Assembly: GCA_023399035.1 (NCBI GenBank) | Contig: JAEWQX010000081.1 | Location: forward strand, 1-39,027 | DNA length: 39,027 nucleotides | Source: Bacillota bacterium | Lineage (GTDB): Bacteria > Bacillota > Clostridia > Clostridiales > Clostridiaceae | Direction of reading: 5' to 3' | In this document: positions 7,987-16,992 of the stretch, piece after piece | How the letters are laid out: the number at the start of each line of letters is the position of its first letter | Position numbering within the stretch: position 1 is the stretch's first letter | The notes under the pieces: generated by a model | The model's database searches: none | Seen by the model: only the letters and a program-made list of their open reading frames with translations | What the model was told of the DNA's origin: nothing | Program-made: the position numbers and the translations under genes

Positions 7987-8613
7987 TTATACTAAAAAAT
8001 GAACATTCCAAACACTTTTTATTAATTCTAATATTTTGTTTACATCAAAAATACTTTCATCTTTTCCATAAAGATATTCATATACATTATAATAAGTATT
8101 TACCTTGTCTACATACTTTTTAGTTTCTCCAAATGGTATGTATTCAAGTTCTTTTCCATTGCTTGAATATTCCTTATCACTCAGCCAGTTCTGCACATTC
8201 GTCGGTCCTGCATTATAAGCTGCAATCATAAGATCCCTATTGTTATCGAACATATCACCAAGCCATCTTAAATACCAGCATCCCATTTTTATATTGTATT
8301 GTTCATCATATAGATCATCTTTTGAAAAAGTAGCATATCCCATTTTATCAGCTGCCCATTCTCCAGTTTCAACTGTTATCTGCATAAGTCCAACTGCATT
8401 CTTATGTGAATGGGCATTATCATCAAATTTGCTTTCAGTTTTTATTACCGATAATACAAATAATGGATCTAAATTATATTGTTTGCTGTAAATATCAACA
8501 TATTCCTGATATTTATAAGGAAAAAACTTTTCTTTAATAACATACCTAGAACCTGCTACGACTGCTAATAAAACTATTAGTAAACAAAAAATCTTTCTTA
8601 GGAATTTCATCAT
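7987..8613 (-). CDS. Slt-type lytic murein transglycosylase
   Basis: 208 residues. An N-terminal hydrophobic helix (residues about 8-21) anchors or exports the protein. The transglycosylase SLT domain follows, with catalytic Glu60 in IKTESKF, then AVGLMQIT (about 73-80) and AAYNAGP (131-137), the standard Slt70 motifs. It would cleave peptidoglycan glycan strands to 1,6-anhydro products outside the membrane. Two adjacent ATGs exist: AAGGAG lies 3 nt before the first and 6 nt before the second, so the protein may start one residue later. It follows coaE by 11 nt and is probably cotranscribed with it. Confidence 0.9.
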   Translation of the reverse strand: MMKFLRKIFCLLIVLLAVVAGSRYVIKEKFFPYKYQEYVDIYSKQYNLDPLFVLSVIKTESKFDDNAHSHKNAVGLMQITVETGEWAADKMGYATFSKDDLYDEQYNIKMGCWYLRWLGDMFDNNRDLMIAAYNAGPTNVQNWLSDKEYSSNGKELEYIPFGETKKYVDKVNTYYNVYEYLYGKDESIFDVNKILELIKSVWNVHFLV

Positions 8614-8624
8614 TTTCTCCTTAT

Positions 8625-9224
8625 CTAGCTTATTAATTTAATAAAATCAATCAAATCATATACCTGCTTCTGTGTCTCAATTAAATCACCATTATTATCA
8701 ATTATTATATTGGCAAACTCTTTTTTCTGTTCAACAGGCATTTGAGAATTTATTCGGCTCACAGCATCAGACTTTGTAAGCTTATCTCTTTCTATTATTC
8801 TCTTTATTTGAACAGAATTATCTGCTACAACGAGTATTACATAATCCATCTCCAAATGCAAGTTATTTTCTATTAAAGTAGGTGCATCAAGAATTACTAT
8901 CTTTTCACCCTTCTTTTCATATCTCTTAAATTGATTTTCTATTTCCTCTTTTATATAAGGAATTATTATTCCTTCATATTTTATTCTCTGCTTTGGAAAT
9001 CTGAATATGTGATTTCCAAATTCTTTTCTTCTGAATTCTCCTCTCCAGTCAAAAAAACCAGAACCAAACTGTGTGCGTATTATATCTAGTATTCTTGGAT
9101 TCTTTTCAAGGACTTCCCTTGCTATTAAATCCGCATCTATAACCTTAAAACTTTCAGTTGAAAGTATTTTTGACACTGTACTCTTTCCAGTACCAATTCC
9201 CCCTGTAAGTCCGATTTTAATCAT
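8625..9224 (-). CDS. coaE: Dephospho-CoA kinase
   Basis: 199 residues, the usual CoaE length. It phosphorylates dephospho-CoA in the last step of coenzyme A synthesis. The P-loop is GLTGGIGTGKST (about 6-17), followed by the family motif DADLIAREVLE and the lid/adenine region (RIIERDKLTKSDAVSRINSQMP). AAGGTGG precedes the ATG by 7 nt. Genomes of this group often place coaE directly after polA, as here, with the transglycosylase next. Confidence 0.94.
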   Translation of the reverse strand: MIKIGLTGGIGTGKSTVSKILSTESFKVIDADLIAREVLEKNPRILDIIRTQFGSGFFDWRGEFRRKEFGNHIFRFPKQRIKYEGIIIPYIKEEIENQFKRYEKKGEKIVILDAPTLIENNLHLEMDYVILVVADNSVQIKRIIERDKLTKSDAVSRINSQMPVEQKKEFANIIIDNNGDLIETQKQVYDLIDFIKLIS

Positions 9225-9267
9225 ATTTATACCACCTTTTTTCAGTTAACACTTAGCAATTAACAGC

Positions 9268-9317
9268 TGCAATTAAATATATTATACATTATCATGATGA
9301 ATAATATATTTATTGCA
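9268..9317 (-). terminator. Hairpin between polA and coaE
   Basis: Stem TGCAATTAAATATATTAT / ATAATATATTTATTGCA, about 17 bp with one bulge, starting 27 nt past the polA stop. No T-run follows on the minus strand, so it may attenuate rather than stop read-through into coaE. The adjacent bases 9243-9268 contain GTTAACACTTAGCAATTAAC, vaguely like the end repeats of the element at 32747. Confidence 0.4.
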
Positions 9318-9343
9318 TTATCAATTGTATAATAAGTTAATTA

Positions 9344-12160
9344 TTATTTAGCCTCATACCATGTCTTTCCTGTATTTAAATCAACATCAAGGCCAACATT
9401 GAGTTTAACTGCATTTTCCATTTCATCTACTACAATTTTCTTTACTTCTTCAAGTTCATCTTCTTTTACATTTAATATAAGTTCATCGTGAACCTGAAGT
9501 ATTAATCTGCTGTTTAATTTTTTCTCTCTTAATTTGTTATAAACATTTATCATTGCAATCTTTATTATATCTGCAGCACTTCCTTGAATAGGTGCATTCA
9601 TTGCAAGTCTTTCACCTAATGCCTTGACTATTTTGTTCGATGCGTTGATTTCAGGTATGAATCTTCTTCTATTTAAAATAGTTAATACATATCCATCCTC
9701 TTCTGCATCCTTTACGATGTTTTCTAAATATTCTTTTATCTTTGGATATCTATCAAAATATATATTCATGTATTCCTGTGCTTCTGATTTTGGAATCTTT
9801 AAATCCTGTGATAAGCTGAATGCACTTATACCATAAACAATACCGAAGTTTACTGCCTTTGCCCTGCTTCTCATAAGTGATGTGACTTCATCAACTGGAA
9901 CCTTAAATACCTCTGATGCAGTCTTTGTATGAATATCACTGTGATGCTTGAATGCATCAATCATATTTTCATCCCCTGCAATATGAGCTAATACTCTTAG
10001 TTCTATCTGAGAATAATCGCATGAAAGCAGAGTATCTCCTTCTGCTAACGGTATAAATACCTTTCTTATTTCCCTGCCAAGTTCATGTCTTATAGGTATG
10101 TTTTGAAGATTCGGATCTGTACTTGATAATCTTCCTGTTGTTGTTACAGTTTGATTAAAATTTGAATGTATCCTTCCATCTTCCTCTATAAAACTTTTTA
10201 ATCCTTCAACATATGTTGAATTTATCTTTGTTATCTGTCTATAATACATTATCTTTGGTATTATATCATGTTTATCTGCTAGCTTTTCTAAAACTTCCTG
10301 ATTTGTTGAATATCCTGTCTTTGTCTTCTTTATCACTGGAAGATCGAGCTTTTCAAATAAAATCTTACCAAGCTGCTTAGGTGAACTTACGTTAAATTCC
10401 TCATCTGCAAGTTCATATATTTCTTTCTGCGTCTTTGCAATTTCGCTGTCAAACTTAACTTTAAGTTCATCAAGCATATCTTTATTGACATTGAAACCGA
10501 TGCTTTCCATAGAAGATAATACAAATATTAATGGATGTTCAACCTCATAGTAAAGTTTATCCATTTTTTCATTTTCTATATCAGTTTTTAATATGTCATA
10601 TAGTTTAGGTATGTATGTTCCTAAAATTCCTTCAAATTCATCTCCGCTTCCATCTACTTCTTCTTTTATATACTTATCAATTAAATCTGTTAAATTATAT
10701 TTGCTTTGAGATGAATCTAGTAAATATGCTGCTATTGCAGTATCAAAGTCAAATTCCTTGATAGTTATATCATTCTTATTTAAAAATGTAACCAGGTTTT
10801 TACCATCATGAATTACCTTTTTCACCTTATCATTTTCCATTACATTTTTTAATATCTCTGTTGCTTTATCATTATCTTCTTCATAAATCTTCTTAAAATA
10901 TATAATATTACTTATGTTGTCTTCACTTATAATAAGATGCTCTAAATTAAGCTTTGAGTATACTGCTGCATCATTTAAAGTATAACTTATATAAATTCTA
11001 TCCTTGGCATTATTCATAAGTTCTGAAAATGCTTCTATAGTATCTATATTATTTATCTTTTTATTACATTCCTTTTTTTCCTCAATATTTTCACAATCAT
11101 TATCACTACTATTTATATCATTTAAACTTAATGACTTAAATTCAAGTTTCTTGAATTCCTTGTTACCTTCTTCTATGTTGATATTAAGTTTAAGGGCATC
11201 CTTGTTCAAATCACCTAAATCAATATCACGTTTAATTATTGCAAGCTTCTTGCTTATCATTGCTGACTGCTCTCCAACAACTTCCGTATCGCTTGTTTTT
11301 AAAAGATAAGATAAAGGTGAACGCTTTATTCCTAATTTAGTTTTCCAGTAATCCTTTATTTCTTTTTCCTGCTTTTTATCAAGATTTCTTATATTATCAT
11401 ATAAGTTTTCAACAGTACCATATTCATTTATTAAAGGAACTGCACTTGCTTCACCAACACCTGCTACACCTTTTATATTATCTGATTTATCTCCTACAAG
11501 ACTCTTTAAATCAGCAACCTGTTCTGGCTTGATTCCATATTCATTTTTTACAAGTTCAGGTGTAAGTTCAAAAGATTTATCTGGAATATTAGCAGAAGCC
11601 TTTTTAATTTCGTATTTCTTAAACAAATCATCTGCTTTGTCCTGAGTTGTAAACATAAGCCAAAGCTTTGTATTTTCGCTTACAAGCTGTAAGTAATCAG
11701 TATCCTTTGTAAGTATTCTTACAGGCATTTCATTTTCCATCTTAGAAGCAACACTTCCACAGAAATCATCTGCTTCATATCTTTTGTCCATAAACTGAAC
11801 TATGTTCATCTTATCAAGTATTTCCTGACATAATTTAAACTGTTCCTTAAGAGGAGATGGGGTTTCACCTCTTGTACCCTTGTAATCACTGTCTATTTCT
11901 CTTCTGAAGGTATCTCTACTCAAATCCCATGCTACAGCTAAGTGGGTTGGTTTTTGTTCCTTCAATATCTTTAAAAGTGTTCTCATAAAGCCATATATAG
12001 CATTAGTATAAACACCCATAGATGTCTGCATTATTTTGCCATAAAATGCTTCTCTTTCTTCATTTGTCTTAGCAAACATTATTTCACGAGGTAAATTCCC
12101 ATAATATTGCGTGCTGAGAAGACTTGATCCATCTATAAGCAATAAGTATTCTTTATCCAT
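9344..12160 (-). CDS. polA: DNA polymerase I
   Basis: 938 residues. Order: 5'-nuclease domain (LLLIDGSS, YEADDFCG, helix-hairpin-helix around LVGDKSDNIKGVAGVGE), a 3'-5' exonuclease-like domain, and the polymerase domain. Polymerase motifs are intact: A (DYSQIELRVLAHIAGD), B (RSRAKAVNFGIVYGIS) and C (QVHDELILNV). The exonuclease-like domain lacks the DxE of motif I (YISYTLND in the matching place) and the later acidic residue (KNLVTFL), so proofreading is probably absent, as in Bacillus-type Pol I. The chosen ATG has AAGGAAG 8 nt upstream; a more upstream in-frame ATG adding 17 residues has no good ribosome site. Confidence 0.95.
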   Translation of the reverse strand: MDKEYLLLIDGSSLLSTQYYGNLPREIMFAKTNEEREAFYGKIMQTSMGVYTNAIYGFMRTLLKILKEQKPTHLAVAWDLSRDTFRREIDSDYKGTRGETPSPLKEQFKLCQEILDKMNIVQFMDKRYEADDFCGSVASKMENEMPVRILTKDTDYLQLVSENTKLWLMFTTQDKADDLFKKYEIKKASANIPDKSFELTPELVKNEYGIKPEQVADLKSLVGDKSDNIKGVAGVGEASAVPLINEYGTVENLYDNIRNLDKKQEKEIKDYWKTKLGIKRSPLSYLLKTSDTEVVGEQSAMISKKLAIIKRDIDLGDLNKDALKLNINIEEGNKEFKKLEFKSLSLNDINSSDNDCENIEEKKECNKKINNIDTIEAFSELMNNAKDRIYISYTLNDAAVYSKLNLEHLIISEDNISNIIYFKKIYEEDNDKATEILKNVMENDKVKKVIHDGKNLVTFLNKNDITIKEFDFDTAIAAYLLDSSQSKYNLTDLIDKYIKEEVDGSGDEFEGILGTYIPKLYDILKTDIENEKMDKLYYEVEHPLIFVLSSMESIGFNVNKDMLDELKVKFDSEIAKTQKEIYELADEEFNVSSPKQLGKILFEKLDLPVIKKTKTGYSTNQEVLEKLADKHDIIPKIMYYRQITKINSTYVEGLKSFIEEDGRIHSNFNQTVTTTGRLSSTDPNLQNIPIRHELGREIRKVFIPLAEGDTLLSCDYSQIELRVLAHIAGDENMIDAFKHHSDIHTKTASEVFKVPVDEVTSLMRSRAKAVNFGIVYGISAFSLSQDLKIPKSEAQEYMNIYFDRYPKIKEYLENIVKDAEEDGYVLTILNRRRFIPEINASNKIVKALGERLAMNAPIQGSAADIIKIAMINVYNKLREKKLNSRLILQVHDELILNVKEDELEEVKKIVVDEMENAVKLNVGLDVDLNTGKTWYEAK

Positions 12161-12329
12161 TCCTGCATCTTCCTTTTCGTAACAATTATATATAATAGTT
12201 TTCTCTATCATACAAATATTATTTCTCTTTATACATTATAAACTCTATTATATCAAATTTAATCATCCATTATCTGAAAAAAGTTATAATACTGATAATT
12301 TTTTTCTAGCTGGTAAAGATATTATTAAT

Positions 12330-12358
12330 TTGATAATATTTCTGATTAATGCAATAAT
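12330..12358 (+). promoter_or_regulatory. Probable promoter of the M29 aminopeptidase
   Basis: TTGATA, 17-nt spacer, AATAAT, about 30 nt before the ATG, in the divergent gap with polA. The -10 is weak. Confidence 0.4.
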
Positions 12359-12389
12359 AATATCAACAAAAAATAATGAGGTGAAAAAA

Positions 12390-13616
12390 ATGTTCAAAGA
12401 TTTACTATTAAAATACGCAAGACTTGCAGCACTTAAGGGAATAAATATTCAAAAAGATAAGATGCTTGTTATTAACAGTCCAATTGAATGCAGTGAATTT
12501 GCACGAATGATTGCTGAAGAAGCATATAAAGCTGGTGCTTGCGATGTTGTTATAAATTATAATGATGAAAAATTCAATAAAATAAAATATGAAAATACTT
12601 CAACTGAAATTTTAGCTTTCACTCCGCAGTTTGAAAAAGATAAATATAATTACTATGTTGAAGAAGGTGCTTCATTCTTAAGCATTTCAGCTTCTGATCC
12701 TGATCTTTTAAAAGATATTGATTCTTCTAAAATAGCTACAGTACAAAAAAGCCGTCGTGAAGCTTTAAAAAGATATTATGAAGCCTGTAATTCAAATGAA
12801 AATGCATGGTGCATAGTTTCAGTTCCAACTAAAGGATGGGCAGAAAAAGTTTTTAAAGATACAGATTCAGAAGAAGCTGTTGAAAGGTTATGGGATGCAA
12901 TATTTACAGTAATGAGAATAAAAGAAGATGATCCTGTTGAAGCATGGAACAGACATTTAAAAATTCTTGATAAGAAAGTCCGCGAATTAAATGATCATAA
13001 CTTTAAATATCTACATTTTAAAAATTCCCTTGGAACAGATTTAAAAGTTGAACTGGTTAAAGACCACATATGGTGCGGCGGTGAAGACACAACTAAAAAT
13101 GGAATTGAATTTATAGCAAATATGCCTACTGAAGAAGTTTTCACTACGCCAAAAATGGATGGTGTAAATGGAATTGTCTATAGTTCTAAACCTTTAAGCT
13201 ACTGTGGTAATCTAATAGATAAATTTTCACTAACTTTTAAAGATGGAAAGGTTGTAGACTGCACTGCTGAAACTGGACTTGATGTATTGAAAGAAATAAT
13301 CAAAACTGATGAAAATTCATGCCGCCTTGGTGAAGTTGCATTAGTTCCTTATGATTCACCTATTTCAAATTCAAATATAATATTCTTCAACACATTATAT
13401 GATGAAAATGCTTCATGCCATTTAGCACTTGGTTCTTCTTATCCATCATGCATAAAAAATGGTGAAAACATGAATAAAGAGCAGCTATTAGAAGCAAAAG
13501 CAAATTCATCACTGGCTCACGTAGACTTTATGATTGGAACTGAGGATACAGAAATAATCGGTGTAAAAGAAGATGGAACTGAAATTCCTTTATTTAAAAA
13601 TGGAAACTGGGCATAA
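12390..13616 (+). CDS. M29-family metallo-aminopeptidase
   Basis: 408 residues, thermophilic-aminopeptidase (AmpS / aminopeptidase T) family, a cytoplasmic two-metal enzyme that removes N-terminal residues from peptides. The metal and catalytic positions known for the family are visible: Glu in ANMPTEEVFTTPK, Glu in GEVALVPYDSPI, His in TLYDENASCHLALG, and His/Asp in LAHVDFMIG near the C-terminus. The start is the ATG preceded by GAGGTGA; an earlier in-frame start would add 20 hydrophobic residues atypical of the family. Monocistronic, with its own terminator. Confidence 0.92.
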   Translation: MFKDLLLKYARLAALKGINIQKDKMLVINSPIECSEFARMIAEEAYKAGACDVVINYNDEKFNKIKYENTSTEILAFTPQFEKDKYNYYVEEGASFLSISASDPDLLKDIDSSKIATVQKSRREALKRYYEACNSNENAWCIVSVPTKGWAEKVFKDTDSEEAVERLWDAIFTVMRIKEDDPVEAWNRHLKILDKKVRELNDHNFKYLHFKNSLGTDLKVELVKDHIWCGGEDTTKNGIEFIANMPTEEVFTTPKMDGVNGIVYSSKPLSYCGNLIDKFSLTFKDGKVVDCTAETGLDVLKEIIKTDENSCRLGEVALVPYDSPISNSNIIFFNTLYDENASCHLALGSSYPSCIKNGENMNKEQLLEAKANSSLAHVDFMIGTEDTEIIGVKEDGTEIPLFKNGNWA

Positions 13617-13650
13617 ATTTATCCAGCATTCAAAACTTATATAAATAGTT

Positions 13651-13680
13651 AATGCAGTGCTAATTTACAAGCACTGCATT
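13651..13680. terminator. Bidirectional terminator between convergent genes
   Basis: Perfect 11-bp stem AATGCAGTGCT / AGCACTGCATT with an 8-nt loop, followed on the plus strand by GTTATTTTATATTT. It lies 34 nt after the aminopeptidase stop and 25 nt after the stop of the convergent gene. Confidence 0.8.
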
Positions 13681-13705
13681 GTTATTTTATATTTAAATAA
13701 ATATC

Positions 13706-14161
13706 TTAAGCACGTCTTTTCTTAGATCTATCAATATTTTCAAAATGTATTCTAAGTTCATTATTTAAGACTTCAATAATATTTTTAAAGGTTCTCTTAA
13801 AAGCACGTCTTGCAAAAAACCTCTGGATATATAAAGTTGCAAGTTGAACAAACTTTTGTGTTGTCTGTTTCTCTGAAATAGTAAGTTTTGTAGTTCCGTC
13901 TTTCTGACCAACAAATGTATATGTTGATACACATTTTGAATATTCATTTGATGTAGTTATTTCATATTTACCATTCTTCTCATATCCTGTTATTTCAACA
14001 GTACATCTTATTGGCTTTGCGCCACCTGTTGTAATATCCTTTTCTATTTTGCATCCTACTGGATTATCTTCATTAAAATCACTAAAATCTCTCTTTGCAT
14101 TTTTTATAAAATGATTGAAAACATCTTCTACTTCATAATTTACTATGCCTGTCATCTTCAT
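13706..14161 (-). CDS. DUF3284-like SRPBCC-fold protein
   Basis: 151 residues. The layout resembles DUF3284 proteins of Firmicutes, small SRPBCC/Bet v1-like proteins of unknown function: a strand near the start (TGIVNYEVEDVFNHFIKNAK), a central GYEKNGKYEITTS and STYTFVGQKDGTTKLTISEKQ, then a basic C-terminal helix (FFARRAFKRTFKNIIEVLNN). No signal peptide. GGGAGGG 7 nt before the chosen ATG decides the start; a longer reading adding 16 residues lacks a ribosome site. No neighbour suggests a ligand. Confidence 0.7.
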   Translation of the reverse strand: MKMTGIVNYEVEDVFNHFIKNAKRDFSDFNEDNPVGCKIEKDITTGGAKPIRCTVEITGYEKNGKYEITTSNEYSKCVSTYTFVGQKDGTTKLTISEKQTTQKFVQLATLYIQRFFARRAFKRTFKNIIEVLNNELRIHFENIDRSKKRRA

Positions 14162-14354
14162 ATTAGAACCCTCCCTTATTTCCTCATATAGGAATTTAAA
14201 CGTATCCATAAAGTCTTATGTAAATGTTAACCCCCTATATTTTCAATTATATATTATAGTTTCATAAAAATCTATTAAGTGTATATTAAAATCAGAGTTT
14301 AATTTACAATATAAGTAAAGTGGTTTTTCTTATATGTTTTTTTACATTATAAAA

Positions 14355-14383
14355 AAGTGCTAACAGCATAACTGTTAGCACTT
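14355..14383 (-). terminator. Terminator of tRNA-Gln
   Basis: Perfect 12-bp stem AAGTGCTAACAG / CTGTTAGCACTT with a 5-nt loop, touching the last base of the tRNA CCA end, followed on the minus strand by TTTTTT. Confidence 0.85.
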
Positions 14384-14457
14384 GGCTACCGTGGTAAGAC
14401 TCGAACTCACAACATACAGAACCAGAATCTGTCGTTCTACCATTGAACTACACGGTA
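14383..14457 (-). tRNA. tRNA-Gln (anticodon CUG)
   Basis: 75 nt with encoded CCA. Acceptor stem TACCGTG / CACGGTA with a U1-A72 pair and discriminator G73, both glutamine identity features. The anticodon loop TTCTGGT gives CUG. D arm GTTC/GAAC and T-loop TTCGAGT are present. Confidence 0.93.
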
Positions 14458-14483
14458 ACATTTCTTGCCTCTCGACAATATTT

Positions 14484-14512
14484 ATTTTACACAATTATTT
14501 CATAAATTGCAA
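14484..14512 (-). promoter_or_regulatory. Sigma-A promoter of tRNA-Gln
   Basis: TTGCAA, 17-nt spacer, TAAAAT on the minus strand, with the -10 26 nt before the tRNA 5' end. Confidence 0.55.
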
Positions 14513-14588
14513 GTATTTTTATAAGAAAATTTTTTTCTTAAGTAAAACTCCAATTTTTGTTATAAAATAATAAATCCCACAAAAGTTA

Positions 14589-14617
14589 TTGACATTTTTT
14601 TCCTAAGAATTTATACT
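14589..14617 (+). promoter_or_regulatory. Sigma-A promoter of the liv operon
   Basis: TTGACA, 17-nt spacer, TATACT. The predicted start near 14624 gives a leader of about 135 nt ahead of the binding-protein gene, containing the hairpin at 14650-14703. Confidence 0.7.
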
Positions 14618-14649
14618 TTATTTTAATAATTGAAACTAAATAAATTTTT

Positions 14650-14703
14650 AAATAAAAGAAGCAATGGTGTGGATTTATTATTCTTCACCTGCTTCTTTTA
14701 TTT
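14650..14703 (+). promoter_or_regulatory. Terminator-like attenuator hairpin in the liv leader
   Basis: Perfect 13-bp outer stem AAATAAAAGAAGC / GCTTCTTTTATTT with an inner GGTG/CACC helix, followed by TTTATTTAAAA. It lies between the promoter and livJ. No plus-strand gene upstream needs a terminator here, because the tRNA-Gln runs the other way. Premature termination with conditional read-through is inferred. Confidence 0.5.
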
Positions 14704-14711
14704 TTATTTAA
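14664..14711 (+). CDS. Possible leader peptide inside the attenuator
   Basis: A 15-codon frame, MVWIYYSSPASFIFI, fills the loop and 3' arm of the hairpin at 14650-14703. Four codons are Ile or Val, which would suit control by branched-chain amino acid supply. There is only a weak ribosome site (AGAAGC directly before the ATG), so translation is doubtful. Confidence 0.2.
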   Translation: MVWIYYSSPASFIFI

Positions 14712-14758
14712 AAGCATTTTTCAATTAATTATCAATTTTTAAGGGGGTCTTTATTTAT

Positions 14759-15928
14759 ATGAAAAAAATAATTTCTTTAATTTTAGGGGCAGTTCTTTCT
14801 TTATCCTTCACTGGATGCGGTGCATCAAATGGGTCATCATCTTCCACATCTAATTCTGCTTCTGGTTCTGGTGATACCATAGAGCTTGGTATAATCTCAC
14901 CGTCAACTGGAGAGCTTTCTGTTTATGGTCAGTCAGTAAACAATGCTATGGCACTAGCTATTGAAGAAATTAATAGCAAAGGAGGCGTCCTTGGAAAACA
15001 GCTTCATGCTACTTATCTCGATGACAAGCATGATACTGCCGAAGCTGTAAACTGCTACAATAAATTAGCTGGTCAGGGTGTATCTGCCATAATTGGTTCT
15101 GTAGCTTCTGCTGATACTTCTGCAATTGCTTCCGTAGCATCTAAAGATAATAAACTTCTACTTACTCCAACAAGTACAAACGATGATATCACAAAATTAG
15201 GTAAATGCATATTCAGAGCCTGCTATACAGACTCACATCAAGGAGAGATAATGGCCAAATTTGCTAGTGAAAAATTAAATGCAAAAAAAGCCGCAATTCT
15301 CTACAACACTACTGATGAGTATTCAACAGGATTAAAGGATTCATTTGAAAGTTCTTGTAAGGATCTTGGAATAGATTTAATAGCTACTGAGGGTTATGGC
15401 AAAGGTGATGTTGATTTCAAGACTCAGCTCACAAATATATCATCATTAAATCCAGATGTTCTATTCGTTCCTGATTATTATGGTACAGATACATTAATAG
15501 CATCTCAGGCAAGAGCTGCAGGATATACAGGTCCAATACTTGGTGCTGATGGCTGGGATGGAACTATAGAAGCCACTGATTCAGGTTCAATAAAAAACTT
15601 AGACAATTGTTTCTATTCAAATCACTATTCTTCTGAAGATACTTCTGAAGTAGTTCAAAATTTCATAAATGCATATAAATCTAAATATGGAGACACTCCT
15701 AATGCACTTTCTGCTCTTGCATATGATTCTGTCTACATGGTTTCTGCCGCAATTGAAAAAGCTGGTACTGCTAGCGATGATGATGCAATAATAAATGCTA
15801 TGACAGGATTGAGCTACACTGGTGTTACAGGAAAGATTTCTTTAGATTCAAATGGTGATCCAGATAAAGGTGCTGCAATTATTGAAATAAAAGACGGTAA
15901 AGCAACTTGGAATTCAACAGTTGAATAA
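14759..15928 (+). CDS. livJ: Branched-chain amino acid-type ABC substrate-binding lipoprotein
   Basis: 389 residues. Lipoprotein signal with lipobox LSFTGC (Cys about residue 20), a Ser-rich linker, then a type I periplasmic-binding fold of the Leu/Ile/Val family (IELGIISPSTGELSVYGQSV, GGVLGKQLHATYLDDKHD, AIIGSVASADTSA). It captures substrate outside the membrane for the permease encoded next. The family also binds other amino acids and amides, so the ligand is not certain. AAGGGGG precedes the ATG by about 11 nt. A strong hairpin after the gene probably makes it more abundant than the permease. Confidence 0.88.
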   Translation: MKKIISLILGAVLSLSFTGCGASNGSSSSTSNSASGSGDTIELGIISPSTGELSVYGQSVNNAMALAIEEINSKGGVLGKQLHATYLDDKHDTAEAVNCYNKLAGQGVSAIIGSVASADTSAIASVASKDNKLLLTPTSTNDDITKLGKCIFRACYTDSHQGEIMAKFASEKLNAKKAAILYNTTDEYSTGLKDSFESSCKDLGIDLIATEGYGKGDVDFKTQLTNISSLNPDVLFVPDYYGTDTLIASQARAAGYTGPILGADGWDGTIEATDSGSIKNLDNCFYSNHYSSEDTSEVVQNFINAYKSKYGDTPNALSALAYDSVYMVSAAIEKAGTASDDDAIINAMTGLSYTGVTGKISLDSNGDPDKGAAIIEIKDGKATWNSTVE

Positions 15929-15981
15929 ATTAAATTATTGATAGATATATTTTCAAATAATAATCAAAATAAATAAGCTTT

Positions 15982-16054
15982 TGGATGTCTTAAATTTAAT
16001 ATATTAAATTTGAAATTCTCTCTATCCTCCTTTTATATTAATTTAAGACATCCA
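15982..16054 (+). terminator. Partial terminator / stabiliser between livJ and livH
   Basis: Perfect 15-bp stem TGGATGTCTTAAATT / AATTTAAGACATCCA with a 43-nt loop, followed by TTTTATATAAC, in the 155-nt gap between livJ and livH. This position is usual for elements that lower downstream expression relative to the binding protein. Confidence 0.5.
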
Positions 16055-16083
16055 TTTTATATAACTTGAAAGGATGTGGCCTT

Positions 16084-16983
16084 ATGAGTGATTCTTTAGT
16101 CATACTTATTAAGCAATTAATAAATGGTATACAGCTCGGTAGTGTTTATGCTCTTGTTGCCCTGGGATATACCATGGTTTATGGAATAATTAAATTAATC
16201 AATTTTGCTCACGGTGACTTTATCATGGTTGGAGGATATATAATTGTTTTTTCAATTCCCTTTTTGACAAGCATGGGAATTTCTATCTGGCTGTCAGTAA
16301 TTCCTGCTGTTATATTATGTGCAGTTTTAGGTATGTTTGTTGAACGCATTGCCTATAAACCGCTCAGAAATGCCAGCTCCTTATCATCACTTATCACAGC
16401 TCTTGCCGTAAGCCTTCTTCTTGAAAATCTATGTCTCGTATTATTTTCATCTTCACCAAGATCCGTACCAGAGCTTTTTTCAGCCGGTACTATAGACTTT
16501 GGCAGTATACAGCTTAATGGTAATTCTATATTGACTATAATAATAAGCATACTTGTTATGATCACACTGCAGTTATTTGTCAAAAACACAAAAATGGGAA
16601 GTTCAATGAGGGCTGTATCTGAAGATAGAAATGCTTCAATTCTTATGGGTATTAAAGTGGATAAGACTATTTCCCTAACCTTTGCAATAGGTTCAGGCCT
16701 TGCCGCAATAGGTGCATTGATGTACTGCAGTGCATATCCTAAAGTCGAACCATACATGGGCATGATGCTTGGCTTAAAAGCATTCATTGCTGCTGTTCTT
16801 GGCGGCATTGGAAGTATTCCTGGCGCCATGTTTGGCGGATTTGTAATTGGTATTGTTGAAAGTCTTACAAAAGCGTATATAAATTCCCAACTTGCTGATG
16901 CTTTTGTTTTTGGAATCTTAATTCTTGTATTACTCGTAAAGCCTGCTGGGATTATGGGTAAAAATATCGGCGAGAAAGTGTAG
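16084..16983 (+). CDS. livH: Branched-chain amino acid ABC permease LivH
   Basis: 299 residues with about eight hydrophobic segments. Family motifs: QLINGIQLGSVYALVALGYT at the N-terminus, YGIIKLINFAHGDF, and the cytoplasmic coupling region AVLGGIGSIPGAMFGGFVIG. Pairs with LivM to form the membrane channel. AAAGGA lies about 9 nt before the ATG; an in-frame TTG 18 nt earlier is less likely. The stop is 9 nt from the livM ATG. Confidence 0.92.
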   Translation: MSDSLVILIKQLINGIQLGSVYALVALGYTMVYGIIKLINFAHGDFIMVGGYIIVFSIPFLTSMGISIWLSVIPAVILCAVLGMFVERIAYKPLRNASSLSSLITALAVSLLLENLCLVLFSSSPRSVPELFSAGTIDFGSIQLNGNSILTIIISILVMITLQLFVKNTKMGSSMRAVSEDRNASILMGIKVDKTISLTFAIGSGLAAIGALMYCSAYPKVEPYMGMMLGLKAFIAAVLGGIGSIPGAMFGGFVIGIVESLTKAYINSQLADAFVFGILILVLLVKPAGIMGKNIGEKV

Positions 16984-16992
16984 GTGATAACA

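Noticed and set aside
14382..14570. 62-codon plus-strand frame over tRNA-Gln
   Set aside because: It lies antisense to the tRNA-Gln and has no ribosome site or protein family features.
14627..14645. AATTGAAACTAAAT shared with the region near 18843
   Set aside because: A 14-nt AT-rich match without symmetry or matching context; likely chance.
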